Assembly: GCF_025698545.1 (NCBI RefSeq)
Contig: NC_068569.1
Coordinates: forward strand, 8,494,001 to 8,558,000
Length of the DNA: 64,000 bases
Direction of reading: 5' to 3'
DNA from: Gossypium raimondii
Taxonomy: Eukaryota; Streptophyta; Magnoliopsida; Malvales; Malvaceae
The notes beneath the pieces were generated by a model. The model was given only the letters and a program-made list of their open reading frames with translations, searched no databases and had not been told where the DNA came from. Positions 33,976 through 48,305 of this stretch are shown here, one piece after another (position 1 is the stretch's first letter; every line of letters begins with the position of its first letter). Both the position numbers and the translations under genes were made by a program.

Positions 33976-36900
33976 CTAACTTTGGGGAGTTTTGAGTTGC
34001 AAATTGAACTCCTCTCCGACAGGTAGCATCAGTCTTGTTATCTCCACAACTTGGAATTGGGCATCCTTGCCTAATTTTGGCTTCAAAATTGGCTTTCCAT
34101 TCAAAATTCTTGTGTTTCCAGGGCTTAACTCATACCCCTTCACCCTCCTCCTTTTTTCCAACCCCACGAATGTCACTTTATTTATCATCCATTTTTGACT
34201 CAAAGCATACTCTCCATTCTCAACCTCCGATCTAACAGATACGCTATCACCGGAATCTGCTCCATGAAATCTCACAAAACTCCACTTTCCCCCACCTTCT
34301 CCCATCTCCACTGCCTCTCCGTCGTCCAAGAATAGTTCCCCAGTGATGTTCTCCGTGTTGCTGACGGCCACCAGGAGTTGGAACGGCGTTTCCCGAGCGG
34401 CTTTCGTCGTCATTGCCTCTCCTTGCATGGCTATGATGTTTCCTTCTCGGACATGAACGTTTATATGATCAGGTGGTGCAGCGAGTGTGAAGTATTTCCC
34501 GGATGTTGCGCTCACTGAGTTGGAGTAATTGAAGAGGTCGAACCAGTTTCCTGTCGGGAAATAAGCATCGACTGAAACTACTCCCGGATGTAATGCAGGT
34601 GAAACCATTATACCTTTACCTACCAGAAACTGTGAATTGATTTCGTAAGTGTGAACATCTTGAGGGAATGTGAAGAACAGAGGCCTTGCAATGGGAGTCC
34701 CTTTCGTGTGTGCCTCGTACATTAGGGTGTAAAAGTATGGCAACAGGCGGTACCGGAGGCCCAGCACTTTCCTAGCTGTGGCAGCCACTGAATCCCAGAT
34801 ATAGAGCTCTTGCCGGATTGAATGAAGCTCCGAGTGATCTCTAGCGAAAGGGTAAAATGCCCCTAGCTGCATTAATGTACACCAATAAATAATGAATCAG
34901 TTGCGCAATGCTTCATTTTCTCTTGAAGTATGCTCCTAAATGGTATGAGATACAACCCTTTAAAAAACAAGATAAATTTAGGAACTTACTTGAATCCATC
35001 GCCTGCACAGCTCTTCAGTGGTATTCCCCGAAAAGCCGCATATATCAGCGCCAACCATTGGAATTCCAAAGAGTCCGAAGTTCAAAATGGATGGAATTGT
35101 ATAAGCCAAATCCTCCCAGGTGGCTGCATTGTCACCAGTCCAGTGTGCTGTATATTTCCCAGAGCTTACAAACGTTGATCTGCTAAGTATAAATGGGCGT
35201 TTGCCGGTCAGATTGGTCAATGCCGCATGAGTTGCTTTGCATTCCAGTAAACCATACAGGTTATGAACATCGTATTCTGTCAGGTTACCAAAATGCAGAG
35301 CAGTTGCAGGAACTGTTTTGTTATTAATGGGTCGTTGAATTCCCTGGTTGTTGATCTTGTAAGGAGGATCATCCAAGGCTGAATTTGGCGTTGGAGGGGA
35401 TGTTATGAAGTTGGATACCTCATTCATGTCGAGCCAAAGACCATCAACAGGGAGAATGTCTCGAAACAACTTGATCTCACCACCCCAATATGTTAGTGTT
35501 TGAGGGTTTACAAAATCTGGAAAGTAGACTCGACCAGGCCAAACTTCACCCAAATAAGGGATGCCATCTCTTTTTATGAATATATCAGCTTGCATCCCTC
35601 TGATGTAGCTTCCATATGAACTGTTTACACTGATACCTGTCAACATTGTAATCATAATGGTCATTATTTTATTATTTCCGTTGTCTCTGTCACCACCAAT
35701 ATATATATATGCATGTATCTTAATTTACCGGGATCTATGATGACCACATATTTTTGACCATTCCGATGAAGCTTATCGACGAGTTGTTTCATCTTGTCCT
35801 CCGGGAAGTTGACGGGGTCAAGAGTGAAGTCCTTAAATCCATCCATGTAATCGATGTCCGTCCACATAACTTCCAGAGGGATGTTAGCTTTGGCGTAGCC
35901 AGCAACCACACCCTCGAGGTCAGAAACGTTTTTGTAACCATATCGGCACTGATGGAATCCTTTGACAAGCAATGACCAAATTGGTGATGATTAATGCAAT
36001 AAGTCAAAGATATAGACACCGAGTCTAGCAATCAACGTTATTGTTGATATCAACATACATGATATGGTAGTTATTTCTTTACAGAAATAAATAAAACATA
36101 TAATGGAGGTGAAGGGAAAAGAATGGTGTTGTACAAAGGCTTTTGATACCACTTATTGTTGACTATTCGCATCTAAATGCTATGAGAAGTTTTCCTAAGC
36201 ATGGATTTTTATGGGTTTTTTTCAAGGCTGGATCCTTGCATTTTGAATCAATTATAAATTACATATATCCCTCATTTTTAATCTCAACAAAAGCAACAAG
36301 CCAATATCTAGCTAATGTTTATTTAGATTTGAGAGAATCATATATGAACATGTGTCTAATATGAAAATATTACTTATAGAAAAAGTCATATATCGTATCA
36401 TTATAAATATGATTTTTAAGACTAATTACTACAACCTTACTAAACCTTTAAATAATAGATCAAAGTTGAATGGTCATTATTTCAATTATTCTCCAAGAGT
36501 AGAAAAAGAACATATATATTCTTAAAAAAAAAACCAAACCTACGACGTAACGTAAGGACTAAGAAGACAACTAGAAAGGAGACGATTTATGTTTCCCTAG
36601 AGCGACCGGCTACAAAAATTCTTGTTTACTTTTTGGCCATGACTGATTATTGTAGTTCATTTTGGCTGAAACAACAAAGGTCCCTGGCTCACGTTGTTTC
36701 ATCCTAAAGAAAAGGACTCTTTTGTTTTTCATTTCACTTTTTTAGGCTATTCATAAAAATCCGTTTTTAATATTCCGATCATCATAAAAATTAAAAAATA
36801 GAAAAGAATTGGGTAGTTACCGAAGGACCAATAAGGCATGGGAGCAGGGCGGCCAATAAGTTCAGTATACTGCTGCACGACGGTGTGGGGCAATGGTCCA

Positions 36901-37858
36901 CCAAAAACATACAAGTCTATAATACCTCCAATGACCTTGTAAGTTATCCGGTTTGCTCCATAGACTATGTCCATTCCGTTGCTATTAAACAACAATACTC
37001 CATGGCTAGTTCCTGCCGCAATTCTGCCACTACCAGATGCTGATCTTACGTCAATGTAAAAGGGATGCGATCCATAAAGATTGAAGTCAAGATTAGCACT
37101 CGCTAAATCCGCATTCCATAACGTCAACGTGTCGTCGTGTTGTAACTTGAACGATCTCTTCGTGTGTTCCCCGAGTCCGTACAGAGACGACCTGTTTTCA
37201 GGCAGCGCCGAGGAGAGTTGGATGTATTGTTCCTTGAACACCAAGAAAGTGCGTGGGTCCGATGGGTCCGGTGATGCGTCGAAAAGGGTGTCGCCGGAGG
37301 ATCGGCGTTTCACCGTGAACCCGAATGGTGTGGTGTTTTGGAGAGTGAAAATGAGGTCCGATGTTGGGTCCGACACCGAGCGTGTTTCCATTAGCTTCCG
37401 TGTCTGGTAGTTTGCTGGTGAGCCGAGGCTGAAAGGATTTTGGGATTGACGAGGAATAATTTCTTGTGGGATTTCCCATCTTTGATGCCCTGAATCTGTA
37501 ACTCTGATTCTCAAACGATCGCTTGTCTCGAAGCTTCACACAGCAATTTTAAATCACTACGAATTGAGCTTGAAAATCTTTTAAGTTATAAAAAAAAAAC
37601 ATCTCAGTTGAAAAATTACCTGACGAAAAGATTGAGATTTTGAATATCAGGTCCATAAACAGAGGAGTTGCGGATAAGAGAAAGATCGGCGGCCAACCAT
37701 TTTTGCTCCGGGTCAACGGAAACAGATTTCAGTTTGTAGCCATAACCAACTGCTTCATTAACCCCATGAACAACGGCCAAGTAAGAAGAAGTAGCAGAAA
37801 AGATAATAAAAAACAATAAAAGATGATGTAGCAAGTCCTTTTTTTGTGTTGTATTCAT
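33976..37858 (-). CDS. Secreted alpha-glucosidase, glycoside hydrolase family 31
   Basis: Five exons on the minus strand: 37620-37858, 36821-37533, 35729-35959, 34990-35636, 33976-34866; 906 aa, the usual length for plant GH31 enzymes. The N-terminus has a hydrophobic signal peptide ([14 protein letters not shown]), so the product goes to the apoplast or vacuole. The GH31 catalytic motif [13 protein letters not shown] lies near residues 455-467 (nucleophile Asp in LDMNE), and the acid/base Asp is in [10 protein letters not shown] (about 563). Several Asn-X-Ser/Thr sites suggest glycosylation. It should release glucose from maltose, starch fragments or similar alpha-glucosides. It is closer to Arabidopsis alpha-glucosidase At5g11720 ([34 protein letters not shown]) than to alpha-xylosidase XYL1, by memory of both proteins, so a xylosidase role is less likely. 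Confidence 0.94.
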
Positions 37859-40800
37859 GGTTTTTGGGGTTTCAGACTGGATTGTCTGTATGAACTACTG
37901 GTTTTATTCCAATGGAGGACCAAGAGGATAAGGTGTCGCTTTCGTAGTCTGCCATATAATGCATATTTTATTTAATAGGTCTTCGTCTTCAATGATTCAA
38001 TTTGAGATCCTAAGATGTATGCATAAGAAAACAATATCTGGCGATATCTCTGCAATCAGCCATGGAGCTTTTATTGGGTGAAGAGATTGTTGGCGAGAAT
38101 ATAAAATATTGAAAGAACTTTAAGAAAAGATTGATAGTCGGATTCCCTTTCCGCATTTTAGTTTGTTTATTGAAGTATATTTTTATCAGTGGGTAAAAAA
38201 TATTAGGAATGTTTTATATTATGAGTGGGGTTATATTTTGTTTTGTTTTGCTCAATAAATTTATAATTTAGTTATTATATATTAGATCAAAAAGTAAATT
38301 TATGGTGTTTAAATGTTTTATATTAGTGGTCTTTAAATGTCTCAAACGTGTTCGTCATTTTATTTGGTTGATGTTTAAGGAATGCATTTTTACTAATAAG
38401 AAAAGTTGTAAAAAAAGTTTCTCGGAAGACTCTTCATAAGCGTTGAAGAATCTTGTCTCTACATGTTAAGAGATTGTTGTCAAGCAAAAGAAGTGTGGAA
38501 GTAATTAATTCCATCGAGGATTTCAACCCGATTCTTCTCTTCTTTGTTGGAGGTTTGGTTGTTTGCTAACTTGAAAATTGTATTTGATGTTGTATTTCTT
38601 CTCTTTTTGATATTATTTGTTGGAAGATTTAGAGAGAGTGAAATTTATGTGTGTTTCAAGGCGCCCATTTTAACATATTTAGTATGATCAATTCGTCGTG
38701 GTGGTAGGCAAGATCCATTAAGCAATGGCAGGTTACTATAGGGGGAATAATGTGAGTCGAATCAGGGATTAAAGATGGATTCTTCTGCCTACTGGTTCTT
38801 TAAACTAAATATAGATGGTGCTCAAAATCTGAATTCGAGTATTGTTTGGTCGATAGTAATAGCACAGGATGAGCAAGGTAGATGGATGTGAGGATTAGGA
38901 AGAAATATTTGAAGATAAAATGTGCTACAAGTTAAGCTACGGGCCATTTATGATGGCCTCCAATTAGCTTGGGAGACTAAATAGATTAACGTTATTATTA
39001 AAACAAATTATATTTTAACATTCAGCTAAAAATTTAATTTTACGTATCTAAAAACTATGCAGACGCGAATAAAAAGTGCTAGGAAAATTAGCATTGATTC
39101 CCTATCACAAGTCTGAAGCTTCATTTGTTCTCGTCTTTTCTTTTCATATATTGTGTCCAATTTCACTTTTGTAATCATTTGATTTGATTACTTCAATTTG
39201 GGACCCTCCGTCGCTTCATTCCTAATCAGCCTTTTTTACATCGCCAATCTCCTCCATTGGACTAATCTGTCAATTCCAACTCATCCAAGGCCCTGATCTT
39301 TGCTAACATTTGCCCACTTCTAATTTAGTCCCTCCTCTTTAATCCAAGCTCACCACTACTTCAAATTGTTCATTACATCTTCCACTGACACTGCTTTTCA
39401 TCTCAATTTTTACCTCCTGCCATCCCTTTCTCTCTTATTATTATACCCATTTTATATTTTATCAACTTTACAACTTTTTTAATTTAGCCCCTTATCGTTA
39501 ACCATTTTCATCTTACAGTCTCTTCATTTATCTCATTGAAGTTGACCTGACATTTTTGGGTTTGGCGAGGATTTTTTTTACAAGGTTTATTGCAATAATG
39601 TTTCTTAAGTTAGCTTTACCCTTAATATTAGAGGTAGTTCTTCCACGATCATATGTGTTACACTAATTATAGGTCGTTTTCCTCAAGATTTGTCTCGCCT
39701 ATTATTGCTTGAAGTTATTCATGCCTTACTGCTTCTTTTATGGCACTTACAATCTTTTGTTTTGTGGTCTATATTGCCCTAGAATCCACATAACATGATT
39801 TATTCTTTAAGGCAACTCGACTTTATCAAAGGTGATGTTTCAAGGATCCTTGAATTTTGTACTTCGTTTAAAATAAATACTTGAGACGTTTAACAAGGTG
39901 TAATTGGTGAAATAGTTGTATGGGTAATCTCTTCTTCTTTTATTGTACCGTTCATAATGAACTATATGAGCTCATTGCACCAAATTGCTAATACAAAGTA
40001 TGTGATGGAGGAAGATGTGACATTCCATACGATGGTAGGAGGCCGTGCAAATAGCTAATCTAGGGTAAAGATTTTGATAGAGTTTTGGCTAGTAGTCTCT
40101 CCTTGATGGAGGATATCAGGGATATTTACAATGGAGGGTTTGGCTATTAGCCATCTTCAACTCTTTACACGTGTCAAAAAAGAGGTTTTGTATTGAAATG
40201 CAATTTAGGGAGCAAAAGAGCTTTCTAACTAGGCGGTAATTGGATTTTATGGGTTTTGACGTTCTAAATAGAAAATATGAAGATTTAACGTGTAGACTGT
40301 AGAGTACATCGAAAATTTTCTAATATATATACATAATCAATTTTTATTAGGTAAAATCATTTTTATCATATTTTAATAAAATAAATTAGTTTAATCCGTA
40401 TTTAACTAATAACTATTTATTCAAAATTTTGGACTTGATTAGTCCAATCCAATAATTTTAAATAAAGGTTTAATTATGAATTTTATATTTTATTTTACAA
40501 AAATCGAGAAATAAAGAGATAAATTTTAATATTTTATAAAAATTAAGAAGTTAATTCATGTGTTTGTATATATATGAATTTGAATTATTAATGTTAATTT
40601 GTTACTTATAAATTGTTGAATAATTTATTTTATTGATTTTTACATATTAAAATAGTTGAATAATAACTAAAATCTACTACATTGAACTAAAATCAGTATA
40701 TATTTAAATTTAGATTAAAATAAATTTAAATATAATTCATTTATTATGATACTTAAATCCAAAATAATAATTATAAGAATCTAGTTATCTAAAAAATTAA

Positions 40801-41149
40801 CATAGAGACTGAAACATCAACCGTTATTTATTCCAATTTATTGAAGAGAAAAAATGATAAACAAATTTTATTTATTAAAAAAGGAATTTGTAGAATTTGT
40901 TATTAGTTAATACAATTTTTGTTCTGTTTTGTCATAACAATATTATCTGTCTGTCCCCTGCAAGTTCATCTATTAAAAGCATTGTGATAATTAGCCAACG
41001 CAGTTTTTTTTTCGCTTTCCAATCTTCACTCCCGTCCTCACGTTTCCCAACAAAAAGCGAAGGAAATCATTTTCATCAATCCCCCCTATCACCCTTCTTT
41101 ATCTTTCCCACGGAAACGAAGAGCAATCAGAAAACCTTGTGAAGAAAAA
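37859..41149. other. Intergenic region between GH31 and beta-tubulin genes
   Basis: The two genes are divergent, so both promoters lie here. Between them are a degenerate RNase H-domain fragment (38770-38990), an unassigned mid-GC stretch (about 39,100-40,300) with no usable frame, and AT-rich DNA (40,300-40,900). The tubulin leader is C/T-rich; a TATA-like tattaaaa lies near 40,970. Confidence 0.5.
38770..38990 (+). pseudogene. Degenerate RNase H-like (RVT_3) domain fragment
   Basis: Short protein-like blocks in one orientation, KLNIDGA near the left end and RAIYDGLQLAWE near the right, are hallmarks of the plant RNase H domain carried by LINE-type elements and by some host genes. The copy is clearly broken and isolated, with no reverse transcriptase next to it. 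It is a different, older copy from the one near 63.3-63.8 kb. Confidence 0.55.
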
Positions 41150-43246
<2,097 letters not shown>

Positions 43247-43735
43247 GTGAATAACGATATGTATATGTTTGTTGGGTGATGTTTATGTTGTCAAATCAAG
43301 ATTGACATAACATAATATGTATGGTTGTTGTGGGTTTGTGGGTTCTTCCTTGTATCTTTGATGGATTGATTTCTTGTGTCTCTGCATTTGCTTCCAAAGC
43401 TTATGATGAATGATAAGATTTGAAGGACATGTTATTTGTCAACTACTATTTCTTTTTATATTTAAGAAATAAAACTTAATTTTTTTGAAGTGATGTTAAG
43501 AATTTGTAGTTCTAAAGCCAACTAGTCATTCAAATTCTCATTAACTATTAGAATTTCAATTACAATGCTTCTTTATAACATACAATGAATAGAAGCTAAA
43601 GATATACAAGAACTAATAGTGGCTGTGGCAGAAAGCTGAGCTGGGTTCATAAAGACAAGTTCAAAGAGTAAAAAATCACACTTTTAACACCATCAAACTA
43701 AAGCTGGCTACATAACAGCCTAAATGAAATAACCT
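43247..43735. other. Shared 3' flanks of TUB and the TPR gene
   Basis: A 489-bp gap separates two convergent genes. Both 3' UTRs must lie here; an aaataaaa-type polyadenylation signal for TUB is near 43,465. Nothing else is seen. Confidence 0.5.
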
Positions 43736-46369
43736 TCATGTACTGGTTATGTCCCGGAAAACCTGAAGCCGATTCCTCCTCAATGAAACAGTGTTTGCTG
43801 ATGCGTTATATCCACCCTTCACACCAAATGATTCTAGCTGTTGAGTTATATTCTCAATATGATGCTTAGAACGATCAGGATGTTGATAAATTATGTTGGA
43901 ATTCAGATTTTCATCATTGAGAAATTCGTCCTTTTCTTCCTCTTCAACCATGTCTGCCCAGGTTTTCTTATTCGATGCAGCATCTGCCGGTTTTTCCACT
44001 CCGATTTCTGATTCATCTTTAGAAGAAACCAATGGTTCTACATTAAGACTTTGCACAGAATGAGTAGTCACACTGCTTGATAGCTTGCTAAATGAACCGT
44101 CAATGGATTCTTCAGCGCATCTTCCCCTTCTTTGATCTCTATTATTGAGCCATGACAAAGAGTTTCTTGGCTGAGTGAATAGAACTCCAGATAAGCCTTC
44201 CTGAGCTTCCTCTTCCCCTAGGCCAACTGCAGAATAGTTTTCAGACTTCGCATTACTTGAACTAAGTGGTTCTTCTTTAAGTTTCTGGATCGAAGGTGAA
44301 GGCACACTTTCAGTGGTTGTGGTTTGCTCAAAAGAGAGCTTCCGTATCGAATTTCTAACTGTAGTATCTTCTCCCCATCTTCCTCCTCTCCTCTGATCTG
44401 CAGTGTTGAAACCCCATGAACATCGTCTTGGTTGGGTTAACAAAACTTTTTCCGAGTTCTTCCTACTGGCTGCCAAGGAAGCATACATGTTTTTATGAGC
44501 AGAACCTACTTCTTGTCCAGCTGAATACCTCCAGCTTTCCTTCAGCTTGCTGCTGGAATACACAGACCCTTCACTCGGGCTTTCGAAATAGGAGCCTTTT
44601 CTCCACTTCTCGCTCAACATGGTTTGTGGAGAACATTGAAAACTACCTTTCAGTCCAATGGGTGTGCATTGTGAACTACTTGTGTCATCATATCCAGACA
44701 AGTTACCATTCTTCTCAATACACCAAGGGATATTATCACCATTTCTAGGAAGGAAAACGCTAGCTTCCTTCAAACTTCTATCCCTGCATGATGTCAAACA
44801 TCTTCGAGTTTCATTCCCTTTTTCCGGTTCCTGTGCCCCTGCCGGCTCTAACTTTGACTGCGTTTCTACTTGCATAAGAATTTCCATAGCACGTTCATAT
44901 GATTTGGAGTAAGACTCATCCATCTCTTCAGTTCCAGCTGAAACTTTAACATCCTGAAGCAGTGATTTTGCTTCACCAAGCCTATTCATGTGCATCAAGC
45001 ATATTGCCAAGTTGCATTGCTTATTCTTATCTGGTTCCAGAGACAAAGCTTTTCTGTGATGATACAAACTCAATGTCAAATACATGTATATACACTTTTA
45101 AGAAATATAAACATAGCACACCATAGTATACCTGTAATGTTGTTCAGCAATTCCATAATTATGCTGCTGGAGATAGGCCCAGGCCAAATTCCCTAGTATC
45201 CTATAAAACATAAGACAAATTTGCAGAAAATATGAGTTGAAAGGATGAGGAGAATAAAGGGTAGGAATGCATGTAATATATCCCACCTTGATTTCTCTTG
45301 TTCAATAGTAATCTGAATCTTCTTCCCTTGAGATCTTGCAATCTTTGTCTTCTTCCCACCGAAAACGGTTCCTTCCTCGATGTTCCTCAGTTTGTTCAGA
45401 AGGATTTCAATCTCTTCATCAACCCTTCCAGACCTCTGCAACAACATATCATCATAATATTTTTTCTCTGAAAATTTCAAAATCCTCTTGTATGAAGCAT
45501 AATACATTTCCATTCACTCCAATTAGCTATGACATTATGATCCTTAATCTGAACTAAACTCATTAATCTGAACTCAATTTACTAACAAGCAAATGAAAAC
45601 TAAGCTCAACAGAAACAAATAAACATTTGAAGATAAAGATTGGCATGGTACCTTGTAGAGTTCAACAAGGACATTATCAAGAGACTCCTGAGAATCATAA
45701 GGGCAAAGATGCCGGAAAGATTTGATTGCCTCAATAGCCTCATCAGATCTATTCAATTGTTTCATCACAACAGCCATGTCTTTCAATGCACTATCAACAC
45801 GATCTCCAGCATTAATGGCAGCCCAGAACAGGGAAACGGCCTTACTGGGATCCTTGTCTATCAACTGTGCATCCATAATCCAAAAAAATAAAAGAGCAAC
45901 GTAAGTTCACATGGAATTCTAAAGCCTAAACTAGTAACCTGTAAGGTCACATGCAATTCGGATTTCCAGTTATACGGCCAATGGAGGAAAACAGAAAGAA
46001 ACAAGATAAAATGAATTGGATCATCTCAGATACCAAGAAAATTTAGGGGATTCATCCATGCAAAAGAACCAGTAATCAAGAAAATATCCAGGAAACAGTA
46101 AGAAGAAAAATGGAAGGGAAAAGATAATATCATTTACGATATTGATAATGGGAAATGGTGTAATTAACCTGGACGTGCTTTGCCCTGCCATAAGGAGAAT
46201 CAGAAGCTGGCACTTTGTGAATGACATGAAAGCAATCGCCATTGTTGGCAGGCGAAATTCTTTTCCTCTCTGACATTGGCAAGACGGTGGTGGACTGTAC
46301 TTTCTTCCATGCAGGCGGCTGTGGGGTCAAGAAACCCCTCGCTGGACAGTGTTTGTCGCTTGACCACAT
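43736..46369 (-). CDS. POLLENLESS 3/TDM1-like TPR protein (MS5/SDI family)
   Basis: Five exons on the minus strand: 46169-46369, 45652-45864, 45287-45435, 45132-45200, 43736-45053; 649 aa. I chose the ATG giving MWSSDKHCPARG, because the frame upstream has no ATG. The N-terminal RGFLTPQPPAWK is typical of the family. TPR repeats follow (about residues 68-210: AVSLFWAAINAGDRVDSALKD, NRSDEAIEAI, GNLAWAYLQQHNYGIAEQHYR, NLAICLMHMNRLGEA). The long C-terminal half is low-complexity, with KTWADMVEEEE and a C-terminal FRDIT. Arabidopsis POLLENLESS 3/TDM1 drives exit from meiosis II in pollen mother cells, while the shorter SDI members act in sulfur starvation. The long C-terminal half favours the POLLENLESS 3 branch. 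Exact orthology is inference. Confidence 0.87.
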
Positions 46370-46820
46370 CGATTCTCTGTTTTTTCTCACCAAAATCTCC
46401 AAACCCTTTTCAAGATTTTCCAAGAAAGTGTTTCTATCAGTCGAAAAGAAGAATTTTCGATCAATATACTAACGCTTCTATTACTATTGTAAATAAAGGA
46501 AAAGAGTCTTTATTAATTTGGATCAATGCTGTTGAGTATCTCTTTAATTTTCTCTTGTGGTGGGATTTAGGGAAGGGAAAGCCACTTTATCTCTTGAAAG
46601 TTTCTGTCGATACTTTGATAAAAGATTCGCGGAAACATTTAGAAACTGAGAGAGAAAATTGAAAGAGAAAAAGTGTGAAGACGGTGATGATGATGATAAT
46701 TCGTTTTGGGAGGAGAAATCGGATGACAATCAAAAAGGAAATAGCCGTTATATAATTACTAGCCGTTGGGGTTTTACAGTGGCTTTCACTTACTTTTTAC
46801 TGGGTTTTTATGGCATAATA
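46370..46820. other. Promoter and leader of the TPR gene
   Basis: The region upstream of the minus-strand start has a T/C-rich leader, with (atgatg)-type repeats near 46,685. There is no separate coding frame. Confidence 0.4.
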
Positions 46821-47250
46821 CCGAGTTTAGCCCTAATGTTTAACTCCTTTGTCATTTTGATCCTAATATTATTTTATCACTTTGACTTTCAACTGTCAAA
46901 TTTTAATAAATTTACTTTTCTTTGAGTAAAAAACTTACTGAACTAATAAAATTTTAATGACAGCCACATTAATCTATGTGGCAGTCCTCCGCTATACTTT
47001 ATAAAATTTAAGAAAATTTATACAGTTTTCTTTAAAAAAACTTATGTTAGTAACACGAAATGTCGATTAATGTGATTAAACTTTTAACAATTCGGCAAAA
47101 AAATTTCAACCATTCAATAAGTTTATCTTGTTCAAAAAATAATTTGATTAAAATTTAAAAGCTAAGATCAAAATAATCCAAAGAAAAAGAATTAGATATG
47201 AAGTGATAAAATCAGAAAACATTATGAACTAAATTTATTATTATGTCTTT
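46820..47250. mobile_element. Inverted-repeat (MITE-like) element, copy 1
   Basis: The left arm (taatgttt, then attttatcactttgactttc) is complementary to the right arm (gaagtgataaaatcagaaaacatta), while the centre contains aattttaatgacagccacatt. It is closely related in order and wording to the element at 47565-48305, which serves as a paired reference for the insertion there. No coding capacity. Confidence 0.55.
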
Positions 47251-47564
47251 TTATTACTTATTTTTGATAATTTACTTTTTACTTGTTTATTATTTCTTTT
47301 CTCTCATTCTAATCTCTTTGGAATTTGAATCCCAATTTGAAACATTTTAGGTCACCTTGATTTTATTGAAAAATAAAATAAAACTTTAAAATTTTAAACT
47401 ATATAATTTAAAACTATCAAATTTGAGCACGAGAGTGATTCAACCTAAAGTTCTAAAATCAACCGAGGTATAAAAAAGCGAATGCCACGTATTGATTATG
47501 AATGTGTAAAAATAGCTCAACTCACCGAAAAAAAACTACTTTTTTCATTCAACAATTTTTTTCA

Positions 47565-48305
47565 TAAATTTAACATTTAACATTTACTCATTTTATCAAT
47601 TTGGTCCATATATTTTTATTACTTCGACTTTTAATCTTCAAATTTTAATCAAATGACTTTCTTTTGGACATCTGCTCTTCATAGACAAACTTGGGATTTG
47701 CGATCCCAGGTAAGATCGGTTCAGGATCATGGGATCCTTTTTTATCAGGTAGGAAGGGCTGTTGTACAAAATGTACTTCTAAGTAATTGCCGCTTAGATC
47801 CTATATCTATCTATATGAAGAAGAAATCATGTAACGAAGGGGATTCTTATGTGTACAAATGGTACTTCGAGCTTGGAACGAGCATGAAGAAATTAACGAT
47901 ACCTTCTTTATCTTTTGAGTTGTTCTGCTGGATCGGTCACTCAAGACCTTTGGTCTCTACCCGGACCCGAGAAAATTTAATTGAATTATTAAAATTTTAA
48001 TAACATTAATGTGGTCACTTGTATGATAAACCACATATAATTATAAAAAATTAAAAAATAATAATTCAACAAACTTTAAAAATTTTTATTTTTATTTTTG
48101 GAAAATGTATCCATTCTAACAATGAAGTATATATAAATTATCATACGAGTTACCATATCAATACCATTAAAATTTTAACAATTCAATATTTTTGGTTAAA
48201 ATAATAATTTCACTAATTTTTAAAAGTTAATGGCTAAAGTGACCCCAAAAATAAGAACCAAAATGGTAAAATGGATAAATATTAGTGACTAAATTTATTT
48301 TTATA
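47565..48305. mobile_element. Inverted-repeat (MITE-like) element, copy 2, split by chloroplast DNA
   Basis: The left arm aacatttactcattttatca is complementary to the right arm (tggtaaaatggataaatatt). The arms and centre follow the same order as copy 1, but a roughly 300-bp chloroplast fragment interrupts the left half at 47669-47971. The host element was therefore in place before the plastid DNA arrived. Confidence 0.55.
47669..47971 (+). pseudogene. ycf2: Nuclear plastid DNA insertion (NUPT): ycf2 fragment
   Basis: The translated sequence includes [38 protein letters not shown] and [16 protein letters not shown], which I recognise as the C-terminal part of chloroplast Ycf2. The match begins at atctgctcttcatagac and stops at acccggacccga, inside the plastid gene at both ends. 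One extra base after ACGATAC shifts the frame: the expected [11 protein letters not shown] is out of frame, and the nucleotide match continues. It cannot make a product. A few substitutions against the plastid sequence I remember suggest a moderately old transfer. Confidence 0.92.

Noticed and set aside
36747-36820. Extension of the GH31 exon past YWSFG
   Set aside because: The reading frame continues into an intron. The donor G|GTAACT at 36821/36820 joins in frame to [10 protein letters not shown], the conserved continuation.
33976-37858. Alpha-xylosidase (XYL1) identity for the GH31 gene
   Set aside because: Both are GH31 enzymes, but the N-terminal and mid-protein wording fits the At5g11720-type alpha-glucosidase better.
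46130-46423. Longer N-terminus (ENLEKGLEILVRKNRES) for the POLLENLESS 3-like protein
   Set aside because: That extension begins at a TTG codon. The first ATG in frame is at 46369, and the protein from there matches the family's usual beginning.
47653-48000. 115-codon open frame as a real protein gene
   Set aside because: Most of it is recognisable chloroplast Ycf2 with foreign flanks on both sides and a frame change near the end; it is a plastid DNA insertion.
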